DNA of 64,000 nt from CBDATA01 sp965215615 (GTDB lineage: Bacteria > Acidobacteriota > Vicinamibacteria > Marinacidobacterales > Marinacidobacteraceae). The notes beneath the pieces were generated by a model that did no database searches, was not told the origin of the DNA, and saw only the letters and a program-made list of their open reading frames with translations. A program made the position numbers and the translations under genes. This document shows, piece by piece, positions 42,317-50,184 of this stretch. The stretch covers positions 2,108,001-2,172,000 of the forward strand of contig OZ244068.1 of NCBI GenBank assembly GCA_965215615.1. The letters are read 5' to 3'. The stretch's first letter is position 1, and every line of letters starts with the position of its first letter.

Positions 42317-43351
42317 ATGATCAAAAGACTCCTGCCTTCCCCGCTCGGCCGCCTCCTTTCCGGAGCGACTCTGCTCGCGGTGGCGCTTCTCGGTGCGACA
42401 CCCCCGGCCGAAGCGCGGGTGCAATTCCGGCTCGGAACCCTCGTCCCGGGCAACTCCGCCTGGCATCTCGTCCTGCGCAAGATGGCAGCCGACATCGGCA
42501 GGGAAACCGATGGCGAAGTCCGCATTCGGATCATCGCCGGAGGTGCCGCCGGCGACGAGTCCGAGATGATCCGCAAGATGCGGATCGGCCAGCTCCAGAT
42601 GCTCGCGCTCAGCAACATCGGGGTGGCCGAACTGGTCCCCGGGGCGCTTGCGCTCTCCTTGCCCATGGTCTATGAGAGCGCCGAAGAGTGGAACCACGTT
42701 CGCCGGGAGATCAACGCGGATTTCGACGCGAGCCTCCGGGATCTCGATCTCCGCGCACTCGGCTGGACCGGCATCGGCTGGGTCCACTTCTTCTCCACCG
42801 AGCCCATCGCCTCGGTTGCCGACCTGCGCTCGCTTCGGATGGCGGGTGCCTCCGGCGACCAGACGACAACCGACCTGCTGCGGCTCGCCGGGTTCGACCC
42901 GGTGCCGATCAGCTCCGTCGAAGTGGTGAGCGGGTTCCAGACCGGGCTCGTGGAAGCCGCCCCCCTCCCCGTCGTCTATGCGGAGGGCTCCCAGATCTAC
43001 CGAAGCGCCAAGTACATGGCAGAGCTTCCCTGGGCTCCGGTTCAGGGTGCCTTCATCATGCGCGAGGAATCCTGGAGCGAACTGACCGCGGAACAACAGC
43101 AGGTCATGACCCGGGTGATCGACGCGGTCAGCGCCGAGTTCGAAGCCACGAGCCTCGCACAGGAAGAGAAATCTCTCGACGCGATGCGCAGCCGCGGCCT
43201 GGAAGTCACCCGCTCGACCACCCATTTCGTGGAGGAGATGACCGAAATCCACGAGGAACTGCTTCCCATGGTCCGCGAGCAGCTCGTGCCGCCGGAGGTC
43301 TTCGATGAGGTCTTCCGGCTCCGCGACGCCTACCGGGCGAAAAGCGAATAA
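42317..43351 (+). CDS. TRAP transporter solute-binding protein (DctP/TatP type)
   Basis: 344 residues. Signal peptide 1-34 (ending PPAEA). DctP fold: FRLGTLVPGNSAWHLVLRKM, GEVRIRIIAGGAAGDESEMIRKMRIGQ (in parts), FFSTEPIASVADLRSLRM, GLVEAAPLPVVYAEG. The region that normally carries the carboxylate-binding Arg (LKxR) reads LRSLRMAGASG, so the ligand may not be a classical organic acid, as proposed for TPAT systems. Three bases after tatT. The substrate is unknown. Confidence 0.92.
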   Translation: MIKRLLPSPLGRLLSGATLLAVALLGATPPAEARVQFRLGTLVPGNSAWHLVLRKMAADIGRETDGEVRIRIIAGGAAGDESEMIRKMRIGQLQMLALSNIGVAELVPGALALSLPMVYESAEEWNHVRREINADFDASLRDLDLRALGWTGIGWVHFFSTEPIASVADLRSLRMAGASGDQTTTDLLRLAGFDPVPISSVEVVSGFQTGLVEAAPLPVVYAEGSQIYRSAKYMAELPWAPVQGAFIMREESWSELTAEQQQVMTRVIDAVSAEFEATSLAQEEKSLDAMRSRGLEVTRSTTHFVEEMTEIHEELLPMVREQLVPPEVFDEVFRLRDAYRAKSE

Positions 43352-43396
43352 CAACTCCGGCGGGAAAACTCTCCCGCCGGAGCCCACGGAGGAGGG

Positions 43397-45229
43397 ATGA
43401 AGGAAGAAACCGCGCCTCCCGCTTCCGGGCGACTTGCCCGGCTGGAGGACAGGGTCGCGGTTGCGGCCCTCGTTCTGATGGCCGCGCTGCCGATCACCGA
43501 GGCCTTGATCCGCCCGTTCCATCCGACCGGGATCCCGGGCTCGGGCGTGTGGGTTTCGCACCTCGTCCTGTGGGTTGGTTTCCTCGGTGCCGCAATCGCG
43601 GCGCGACGCGGGGAGCTCCTGTCGCTCGGGGTCGGCACCCAGTCGCTTCCGGAGGCGTGGCGGCCGCGAGCGCTCGTCCTCGCGAACGCGGTCGGGGCGG
43701 TGGTCTCCTTCACCATGGCGTGGGCCAGCGTGGTCCTGATCCTTGCCGAATGGGAAGGCGGCCGCGAACTCGCTCTCGGGATTCCGGTCTGGCTCGCAGC
43801 GGGAGTCATGCCTTTCGGCTTCGGCCTGATCGGCTGGCGCCTCTGGATACGCATCCCGCGGCGCTGGGGGAAGGTCGCCGCCGTCTTCGGCCTCGCGATC
43901 CCGCTGCTCATGCACGAAGGGATCACCGGCTTCGATCTCACCGGGGCGGGCGTCCACTGGCCTCTCGTGGTCGTGATCGCGGTGGCGGCGGGACTCGGGA
44001 CACCCATCTTCGCGGCACTCGCCGGAATCGCCGGCGCCCTCCTCTGGGCGAACTGGGATCCGATCTCCGCCATCCCGGCGGAGGCGTACAGCATGGTGAA
44101 CAAGGCCACCCTGCCCACCATCCCGCTCTTCACCCTCGCGGGGTTCGTCCTCGCCGAAGGCGGGGCACCGAGGCGCCTGGTCGTCCTGTTCCGCGCCTTT
44201 TTCGGCTGGATGCCGGGGGGTGTCGCGGTGGCCGCCATCGTGAGTTCGGCGTTCTTCACCTGCTTCACCGGGGGCAGCGGCGTCTCGATCCTGGCGATGG
44301 GCGGACTGCTCTACCCCATGCTGATCGCCGACCGCCTGCGCCCGAACCTCGCTACCGGCCTCCTGACCTCCGCCGGATCGCTCGGTCTCCTTTTCCCGCC
44401 CTCGCTCGCGGTCATCCTCTACGGCATCGTGGCCGAAGTGGAGATCACCCGGCTCTTCGTCGCCGGCTTCGCTCCCGCGGTCCTCGAAATCGGGATGGTC
44501 ACCGCGTTCACCATCCTGGTCGCGCGGCGGCGCTCCGATGCCGTCGTCTCGCGCTTCAGGAGCCGGGATGCCTTCTCCGCGCTCTGGGCCGCGAAGTGGG
44601 AGGTGGCGATCCCGATTTTCGTCCTCGTCCTGTTCTTCGGCGGTTTCGCGACCCTCGTCGAGGCCTCGGCGCTCACCGTGCTCTACGCCCTCTTCGTGGA
44701 GTTCGTGATCCACCGGGAGGGCAAGACACTGGCCGATCTGGTCCGCACCGGGGCGAACGCGGTCACCCTGATCGGAGGCGTGCTGCTGATCCTCGGCGCG
44801 GCGCTCGGCCTCACCAACTACATGATCTTCGCGGACATCCCGTATCTCGCCACCGAATGGGTCCAGTCCGTCGTCGAGTCGCCGCTGTTCTTCCTGCTGT
44901 TGCTGAACATCTTCCTGCTCATCACCGGTTGCCTCATGGACATCTACGCGGCGATCGTGGTCGCAGCACCACTGATCGCGCCGCTCGGGGTCGCCTACGG
45001 GATCGACCCGCTGCACCTCGGTGTCATCTTCCTGACCAACCTCGAGCTCGGATACCTGACTCCGCCGGTCGGCATGAACCTCTTCCTGGCCTCGTACCGG
45101 TTCGGACGGCCGCTCACCGAGGTCTATCGCGACACCCTTCCGTACCTCGCGATCCGGGCGGGAGCGGTGCTTCTCATCACCTACGTCCCCTATCTCACCC
45201 TGGCCCTGCCCGGCTGGATTTTCGGCTGA
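43397..45229 (+). CDS. Fused TRAP transporter permease DctQ-DctM
   Basis: 610 residues, about 16 hydrophobic helices. The first 190 residues are the small DctQ part (about four helices); the rest is DctM, with GTPIFAALAGIAGALLW, VSSAFFTCFTGGSGVSILAMGGLLYP (in parts), LFPPSLAVILYGIVAEV, MDIYAAIVVAAPLIAPL and LTPPVGMNLFLASY. It uses a sodium or proton gradient to import the ligand given by the periplasmic receptor. Fused QM permeases are usual in TPAT systems. GGAGG precedes the ATG by 4 bases. Confidence 0.94.
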   Translation: MKEETAPPASGRLARLEDRVAVAALVLMAALPITEALIRPFHPTGIPGSGVWVSHLVLWVGFLGAAIAARRGELLSLGVGTQSLPEAWRPRALVLANAVGAVVSFTMAWASVVLILAEWEGGRELALGIPVWLAAGVMPFGFGLIGWRLWIRIPRRWGKVAAVFGLAIPLLMHEGITGFDLTGAGVHWPLVVVIAVAAGLGTPIFAALAGIAGALLWANWDPISAIPAEAYSMVNKATLPTIPLFTLAGFVLAEGGAPRRLVVLFRAFFGWMPGGVAVAAIVSSAFFTCFTGGSGVSILAMGGLLYPMLIADRLRPNLATGLLTSAGSLGLLFPPSLAVILYGIVAEVEITRLFVAGFAPAVLEIGMVTAFTILVARRRSDAVVSRFRSRDAFSALWAAKWEVAIPIFVLVLFFGGFATLVEASALTVLYALFVEFVIHREGKTLADLVRTGANAVTLIGGVLLILGAALGLTNYMIFADIPYLATEWVQSVVESPLFFLLLLNIFLLITGCLMDIYAAIVVAAPLIAPLGVAYGIDPLHLGVIFLTNLELGYLTPPVGMNLFLASYRFGRPLTEVYRDTLPYLAIRAGAVLLITYVPYLTLALPGWIFG

Positions 45230-45261
45230 AGATCCCGACTGCCTGAACCCGGTGGAACGCC

Positions 45262-46518
45262 GTGGACTTCGCCATCGCCGACCGCACCCGCAAACGAAGG
45301 CGGAAACGGATCCTCCTCGCGGCGACGGGCACCGCAGCCCTGCTGGCCGCTCTCCTCCTCTACCGGCCCGGCCCGGCGGTTCCCGAGGCGCTCGCCTCCT
45401 CGATCTGGATCGGAAGCGTGGAGCGTGGCGAATTCACGCGTGAAGTGCGGGGGGCGGGCCGACTGGTCGTCCCTGCCGAGGAAGTCCGCTGGCTGACCGC
45501 CGAGGCACCGGGAAGAGTGGAAATCCGCCACGTCCTCCCCGGAACCCCGGTGACCGAAGACACCGTCTTGCTCCGACTCTCGAATCCCGAGCTGGAACAA
45601 CAGGTGGCAGAAGCCGAAGCCTCCCTCAAGGCGGAGGAGGCCGAGCTCCGGCTTCTGCGTCACCGGGCCGGCTCCGCGCTGCTCGAGCAGCAGGCGACCG
45701 CCGGGCAGGTCGCGGCGGCGAACTCGCGAGCCCGTCTCCGGGCCGAAGCGGATCGGGCGCTTCGCGAAGCGGGGCTCGTCGGCGAACTCGTGGAGAAGCG
45801 GAGCGCGGTGCGCGCCACGGAAGCCGAAACCAGGCACCGGCTGGAACAGGAGCGGCTCACCATCCTCGGAGAAGCGAGCGAGGCGCAGATTCGCTCGCGC
45901 GAGGCCGCGGTGTCGCGGCAGCGGACCGTTCTGGAGCTTCGGCAGCGCCAGCTTGCGGGGTTGACCGTCCGGGCCGGTGCTCGGGGCATCCTGCTGGACC
46001 TGCCGGTCGAAGAAGGCCAGCAGGTAGCCGCCGGCACCAACCTCGCGCGGGTGGCCGATCCTTCGCAACTCGCCGCCGAGCTCGACATCCCCGAGACCCA
46101 GGCCGCCGACCTGAAACCGGGCCAGATCGCCCGGGTGGACACCCGCAACGGCATCGTCGCCGGCATCGTCACGCGGGTGGACCCCGCAGTGCGCGAAGGA
46201 GCGGTCCGGGTGGATGTCCGGCTGACCGAAGCTCCCCCAAGAGGCGCACGGCCGGATCTCTCGGTGGAAGGGGTCATCCGGATCGAAGCCGTCCCGGAAG
46301 CTCTCCACGTCGGACGACCGGCTTACGGCCAGCCGAACCGGTCCGCCGGGGTGTTCCGGATCGCAGCGGACGGGACGACCGCCGAACGGGTGGTGGTCCG
46401 TTTCGGGCGAGGTTCGGTGAACCGGATCGAGGTGCTCGACGGCCTCGTGGAAGGCGATCGCATCATCCTCTCGGACACCTCCGCGTGGGACGGCCACGAC
46501 CGGATCCGACTCCGCTAG
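45262..46518 (+). CDS. HlyD-family efflux periplasmic adaptor
   Basis: 418 residues. One N-terminal membrane helix (about 16-35, then RPGPAVP), a lipoyl half-motif (EAPGRVEIRHVLPGTPVTEDTVLLRL), a long coiled-coil hairpin (about 110-225), the second lipoyl half (VRAGARGILLDLPVEEGQQVAAGT) and beta-barrel/membrane-proximal domains. It would link an inner-membrane pump to an outer-membrane channel. No ABC or RND pump adjoins it. GTG at 45262, 32 bp after the TRAP permease. Confidence 0.88.
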   Translation: MDFAIADRTRKRRRKRILLAATGTAALLAALLLYRPGPAVPEALASSIWIGSVERGEFTREVRGAGRLVVPAEEVRWLTAEAPGRVEIRHVLPGTPVTEDTVLLRLSNPELEQQVAEAEASLKAEEAELRLLRHRAGSALLEQQATAGQVAAANSRARLRAEADRALREAGLVGELVEKRSAVRATEAETRHRLEQERLTILGEASEAQIRSREAAVSRQRTVLELRQRQLAGLTVRAGARGILLDLPVEEGQQVAAGTNLARVADPSQLAAELDIPETQAADLKPGQIARVDTRNGIVAGIVTRVDPAVREGAVRVDVRLTEAPPRGARPDLSVEGVIRIEAVPEALHVGRPAYGQPNRSAGVFRIAADGTTAERVVVRFGRGSVNRIEVLDGLVEGDRIILSDTSAWDGHDRIRLR

Positions 46519-46543
46519 TCTTTACCGCATCGGAGGGTTCCCC

Positions 46544-47644
46544 ATGGCGCAGTTCGAAGTTCCGGTGCTCCGGGTGGATCGCATCGAAGAGCATCCCGGC
46601 GCGGATGCCCTCGAGATCGCGGTGGTTCGCGGGTACCACTGCGTCACGAAGATCGGGGCGCACCGGGCCGGCGACCTGGTCGCGTACATCCCCGAAGACG
46701 CGATCGTCCCCGAAAAGCTCATCCGCGAGATGCGTCTGTGGGACGAGACGAAAAACCGGGGGATGCTCGCCGGCAAGAAGGGAGACCGGGTCAAGGCGAT
46801 CCGCCTCCGGGGCATCGTCAGTCAGGGGCTTCTCTATCCGGTAGAGGGACGGGAAGAAGGCGAGAACCTCGCCGAGGCGCTCGCAATCGTCAAGTACGAG
46901 CCCGAGATTCCGATACACATGCAGGGCGAGGTTCTGAACCTCCGCGGACGGACGATCCACTACGACATCGAAAGCATCCAGAAATTCCCCGACCTGCTGC
47001 GGGACGGCGAGGAAGTGGTCTTCACCGAAAAGCTCCACGGCACCTGGACCTGCTTCGGCTGGTGGCCAGGACTCGACCATCCGGAGCTCTTCGAGGGCGG
47101 GACCATCATCAGCTCGAAGGGCATGAGCGACCAGGGGCTCGCCTTCAAGGGGAACGAAGCGAACCAGAGCAACCTCTACGTGATGACGTTCGCCCGGACG
47201 ATGCTGGAAGACGGCCGCTGGGACCGAGTGCGCGCCGCCGCCGAAGAAGCCGGAGCGCCGATCTTCCTGCTCGGCGAGATCTTCGGGAAAAAAGTCCAGG
47301 ACCTCGACTACGGGCAGCGAGGGCGCGCTTTCCGGGTGTTCGACATCCATTTCGGTGAGCCCCGGAAGGGGCGTTACCTCGACTACGACGATCTCCAGAG
47401 GCGGGTGGAAGAGTGGGGACTCGAAGCCGTCCCCCGCCTCTATCGGGGGCCCTTCTCGATGGCAGTTGCCGAAGAGCACCGGGACGGGGTCACCACCTTC
47501 CCGGGCGATCACATCCGGGAGGGGATCGTGATCGCGCCGGCCGAAGAGCGGGAGTGCCCGGATCTGCCGGGCAACCGGGTGAAGCTCAAGTACGTCTCGC
47601 CGAAATACCTGCTCCGCCGCGGGAACGTGACCGACTTCCAGTAA
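46544..47644 (+). CDS. RNA ligase (ATP), DRB0094 family
   Basis: 366 residues. Nucleotidyltransferase motif I is TEKLHGTW with the adenylated Lys163; motif IV is REGIVIAP; motif V is RVKLKYVS. The N-terminal about 120 residues form an OB-like domain (FEVPVLRVDRIEEHPGADALEI, VAYIPEDAIVPEKL). Domain order and Lys position agree with the Deinococcus radiodurans ligase DraRnl, which seals 3'-OH/5'-PO4 RNA ends in duplexes. GGAGGG lies 6 bases before the ATG; TAGTCT at 46516 may be a -10. The natural RNA target is unknown. Confidence 0.93.
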   Translation: MAQFEVPVLRVDRIEEHPGADALEIAVVRGYHCVTKIGAHRAGDLVAYIPEDAIVPEKLIREMRLWDETKNRGMLAGKKGDRVKAIRLRGIVSQGLLYPVEGREEGENLAEALAIVKYEPEIPIHMQGEVLNLRGRTIHYDIESIQKFPDLLRDGEEVVFTEKLHGTWTCFGWWPGLDHPELFEGGTIISSKGMSDQGLAFKGNEANQSNLYVMTFARTMLEDGRWDRVRAAAEEAGAPIFLLGEIFGKKVQDLDYGQRGRAFRVFDIHFGEPRKGRYLDYDDLQRRVEEWGLEAVPRLYRGPFSMAVAEEHRDGVTTFPGDHIREGIVIAPAEERECPDLPGNRVKLKYVSPKYLLRRGNVTDFQ

Positions 47645-47645
47645 G

Positions 47646-48254
47646 TCAGAACCTGCTCAGCGAGAGCGCGATGCGGTCCGCGATGATCGCAGCCAGCCGC
47701 TCCGGGTCACCCGCGACGCTCTCCACGGTGCCGAGCGGAAAGCGTTCGGCGAACACTTCCGGAGGCTCGGCATCGCGTACCAGCAGGATATCCAGTCGAA
47801 CCGTGTCTTCCTCCCGATCCGCCCCCGCCGAGGCCGCCCAGCGCGATCCCGGCCCGATCTCTCCTCCGGGGCCGGATTCGAGGCTGCCCGCCAGCACGTA
47901 GTCGGCACCGAGACGGGCGGCGATCGCCACCAGGCCATCTTCCCGAAGCGAAGAGTCGAGCACCGGCCGGAGTCGGCGAGTGGAAATCCGGAAGATCCCG
48001 TTCGGCTCCGCCGCAAGCTGTTCGCGGACCACTTCGGTGACCCGGCGCGTGAACGGCAGCAGCTCTCCCCGGGCGGTCTGGTTGTCGAAATCGGCCACCA
48101 GCAGAACCGGCCGCTCGGTCGCGTCCGGGCGACGGATGACCCAGGGCTGCCCGACGCTCGCGAGCAGCGCCAGCCCGAGCCCAAGCCCGACGATGGCAGC
48201 CGCCGCCAGAATTCCGCGCCTCACCTTGCCCCGTTTCCGCTCACGAACGATCAT
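47646..48254 (-). CDS. Membrane-anchored TolB/FlgO-like domain protein, function unknown
   Basis: 202 residues. A basic N-terminus, one membrane helix (about 13-34, ILAAAAIVGLGLGLALLASV), then a periplasmic domain. VLLVADFDNQTARGELLPF, TRRVTEVVREQLAAE and IAARLGADYVLAGSLES recall the alpha/beta domain found in TolB N-termini, FlgO and adenylate-cyclase-associated proteins (V.dF.N.t....l...l.e.l...L ... G.dyvl.G.). No specific function can be given. Convergent with the RNA ligase (1-bp gap) and divergent from etfB (11-bp gap). Confidence 0.75.
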   Translation of the reverse strand: MIVRERKRGKVRRGILAAAAIVGLGLGLALLASVGQPWVIRRPDATERPVLLVADFDNQTARGELLPFTRRVTEVVREQLAAEPNGIFRISTRRLRPVLDSSLREDGLVAIAARLGADYVLAGSLESGPGGEIGPGSRWAASAGADREEDTVRLDILLVRDAEPPEVFAERFPLGTVESVAGDPERLAAIIADRIALSLSRF

Positions 48255-48265
48255 AAACGCCGCAC

Positions 48266-49021
48266 ATGAACGGCATTGCTCTCGTCAAGCAGGTTCCCGA
48301 CCGGAATTCGGCCTTTCGGCCGGAAGGCACCTGGATCGACGAATCCAGCCTCGGCTACGGGCTCGGTGAATACGACCGCTACGCAGTGGAGGCCATCCTC
48401 CAGTTGAAGGAAGCCGGGCGGGTGAACGAGACGGTGGCCGTGACCGTAGGGCCGCCGGATGCCGCGCAGGCGCTCCGGACCTGCCTCGCGATGGGGGTGG
48501 ATCGCGCGGCGCACGTGATCTCGGACCGCGACCGGTTGGCGGACCCGCTGCCGGTGGCCCGCGCGCTCGCCCGGGTGGTGGCAGAGGGCGACCCCGGGAT
48601 CGTCACCGCCGGCCTCCTCGCCGAGGATTCGGGGAACGCGCAGGTGGGAGGCCTCGTGGCCGGACTCCTCGGTTTTTCCTGGGCATCCGCCGTAACCCGG
48701 CTGGACCATGAAGACGAGCGGCTGGTCGTCGAGCGCGAACTCGGCAACAACCGGATCGCGGTCGTCGAACTGAGGCTGCCGGCGGTAGTGGGAGTGCAGA
48801 CCGGAATCAACACGCCCCGCTACGCGAGCCTCCGCGGGATCATGGCCTCCCGAAGAAAACCCCTCACCGAAATCGAGTGGAGCGAGGAGGGCGATCCCGG
48901 CATGAGCCGGGTGAGCCTGAAACGGCCGGAAAAAAGCCGCGCCGAAATGCTGGAAGGCGCTCCCGAAGAGATCGCCGCCGAGGCGCTTTCGCGCATCCGC
49001 AGCGCGACCGGGGTCCTGTGA
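48266..49021 (+). CDS. etfB: Electron transfer flavoprotein, beta subunit
   Basis: 251 residues. IALVKQVPDRNSAFRPEG, GLGEYDRYAVEAILQLKEA, VTVGPPDAAQALRTCLAMGVDRAAHV and LPAVVGVQTGINTPRYASLRGIM are the EtfB/FixA core (AMP/FAD-binding subunit). With EtfA it carries electrons from acyl-CoA dehydrogenases or similar enzymes to the quinone pool. It overlaps etfA by one base (TGATG). No dehydrogenase is adjacent. Confidence 0.95.
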   Translation: MNGIALVKQVPDRNSAFRPEGTWIDESSLGYGLGEYDRYAVEAILQLKEAGRVNETVAVTVGPPDAAQALRTCLAMGVDRAAHVISDRDRLADPLPVARALARVVAEGDPGIVTAGLLAEDSGNAQVGGLVAGLLGFSWASAVTRLDHEDERLVVERELGNNRIAVVELRLPAVVGVQTGINTPRYASLRGIMASRRKPLTEIEWSEEGDPGMSRVSLKRPEKSRAEMLEGAPEEIAAEALSRIRSATGVL

Positions 49022-49983
49022 TGGCCTGCCCCCTTCTCGTTCTCATCGAACACGAAGGCGGAGCACCCGCCGAGGCCGCCTTCGAACTCCTCGAAGCCGC
49101 CCACCGCCTCGCGGGCGGAGCTCCGGTCGTGGCCGTGATCCCGACGAACGAAGCACCCGACTTCGCCGAAAACCTGCCGGCGAACGAGGTCGTGATCGTC
49201 GAGAACGCGAATCTCGGCCAGCCGACCGCGGATGGCTACGCGGCGGCGCTCCTCGAAGCGGTACGCGATGTGGATGCGGAGGCAGTGCTGCTCTCCGATG
49301 GCGCGCTCGGCTGGGACGTGGCACCGCTCCTCGCCGCCGGGCTCGGGGTCGCGGTGGCGACCGGGTGCTCCGCGCTCCGCCGCGACGGGTCCGGCTTCGT
49401 CGCTTCCCGCAAGGCGTTCCTCGGCAAGTTCGACCAGGAAATCCGGCTCGAAGGACGGGTTGCGGTCGCAACCCTCGAGCGCGGCGCATACCCGCCACGG
49501 CCGCCCGCGAAGCCAGACACCATACGAAACCTCCGACCAGACCTCCCCGAACCCCGCTCCCGGCTGCTCGAAATCCGCGAGGACACCGGATCGGGAGACG
49601 TGGACCTTGCCGGCGCTTCCGTGATCGTCTCCGCCGGACGCGGACTCGGAGCTGCGGAAAACCTCCATCTGGTGGACGAGCTGGCGGAAGCTCTCGGCGG
49701 CGCGGTGGGCGCTTCCCGCGCGATCACCGATGCCGGCTGGCTGCCCCACGAACGGCAGATCGGCAGCAGCGGGGTCACCGTCTCCCCGAAGCTCTACGTG
49801 GCCTGCGGGATTTCGGGGGCCATCCAGCACCTCGTGGGGATGCGGGGCGCGCAGTTCGTGCTCGCGATCAACAAGGATCCCGAAGCGCCGATCTTCGGGG
49901 CCGCCGACATCGGCATCGTCGGCGACGTGATGGAAATCCTCCCCGCCCTCACTGCCGCCGCCCGCACCGCACGGAACGGGTAA
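49021..49983 (+). CDS. etfA: Electron transfer flavoprotein, alpha subunit
   Basis: 320 residues. The C-terminal FAD domain has VSAGRGLGAAENLHLVDELAEALGG (in parts), GASRAITDAGWLPHERQIG, GVTVSPKLYVACGISGAIQHLVGM, AINKDPEAPIFGAADIGIVGD, all standard for EtfA. The first 190 residues are the partner-binding domain. ATG at 49021 (the frame is open upstream but the family start fits here). Forms a heterodimer with EtfB. Confidence 0.96.
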   Translation: MACPLLVLIEHEGGAPAEAAFELLEAAHRLAGGAPVVAVIPTNEAPDFAENLPANEVVIVENANLGQPTADGYAAALLEAVRDVDAEAVLLSDGALGWDVAPLLAAGLGVAVATGCSALRRDGSGFVASRKAFLGKFDQEIRLEGRVAVATLERGAYPPRPPAKPDTIRNLRPDLPEPRSRLLEIREDTGSGDVDLAGASVIVSAGRGLGAAENLHLVDELAEALGGAVGASRAITDAGWLPHERQIGSSGVTVSPKLYVACGISGAIQHLVGMRGAQFVLAINKDPEAPIFGAADIGIVGDVMEILPALTAAARTARNG

Positions 49984-50009
49984 ACGGCCGAACAGCCTTT
50001 TTCCTGTCC

Positions 50010-50183
50010 GTGGATCTCGCCCGGCTGCCCGGAAGCCTGGAGGAACCCGCCGACCCGGATGCGAGCGCCGCATGGGCGCTTGAAATCGAGCGCCGGGTGG
50101 AATCCATCGAAAACGGGGCCGAGAACCTCGAACCCTGGGAGGATGTCCGCAATCGGATCGCGAACGAGACTCTGAATCGGTGA
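50010..50183 (+). CDS. Small antitoxin-like protein (addiction-module component, PF09720-like)
   Basis: 57 residues from a GTG at 50010. The second half, AWALEIERRVESIENGAENLEPWEDVRNRI, follows the pattern of the short addiction-module proteins (W..EI..R......G.....pW..v...i). The usual N-terminal helix (L..eeR.eLa..Ll) is not well kept, so it may be a decayed copy. No ParE-type toxin is next to it. It lies 26 bp after etfA and ends one base before the convergent fumC stop. The call rests on a weak pattern. Confidence 0.45.
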   Translation: MDLARLPGSLEEPADPDASAAWALEIERRVESIENGAENLEPWEDVRNRIANETLNR

Positions 50184-50184
50184 A

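Noticed and set aside
41174..45016. Very long open frame (about 1,280 codons) on the minus strand opposite the TRAP transporter genes
   Set aside because: Composition is the Asp/Gly/His/Arg-rich pattern of a GC-rich antisense frame, with no domains; the plus-strand genes have clear families.
49984..50009. Terminator after etfA (GGC...GCC followed by TTTTT)
   Set aside because: Only three base pairs can form, too weak to support.
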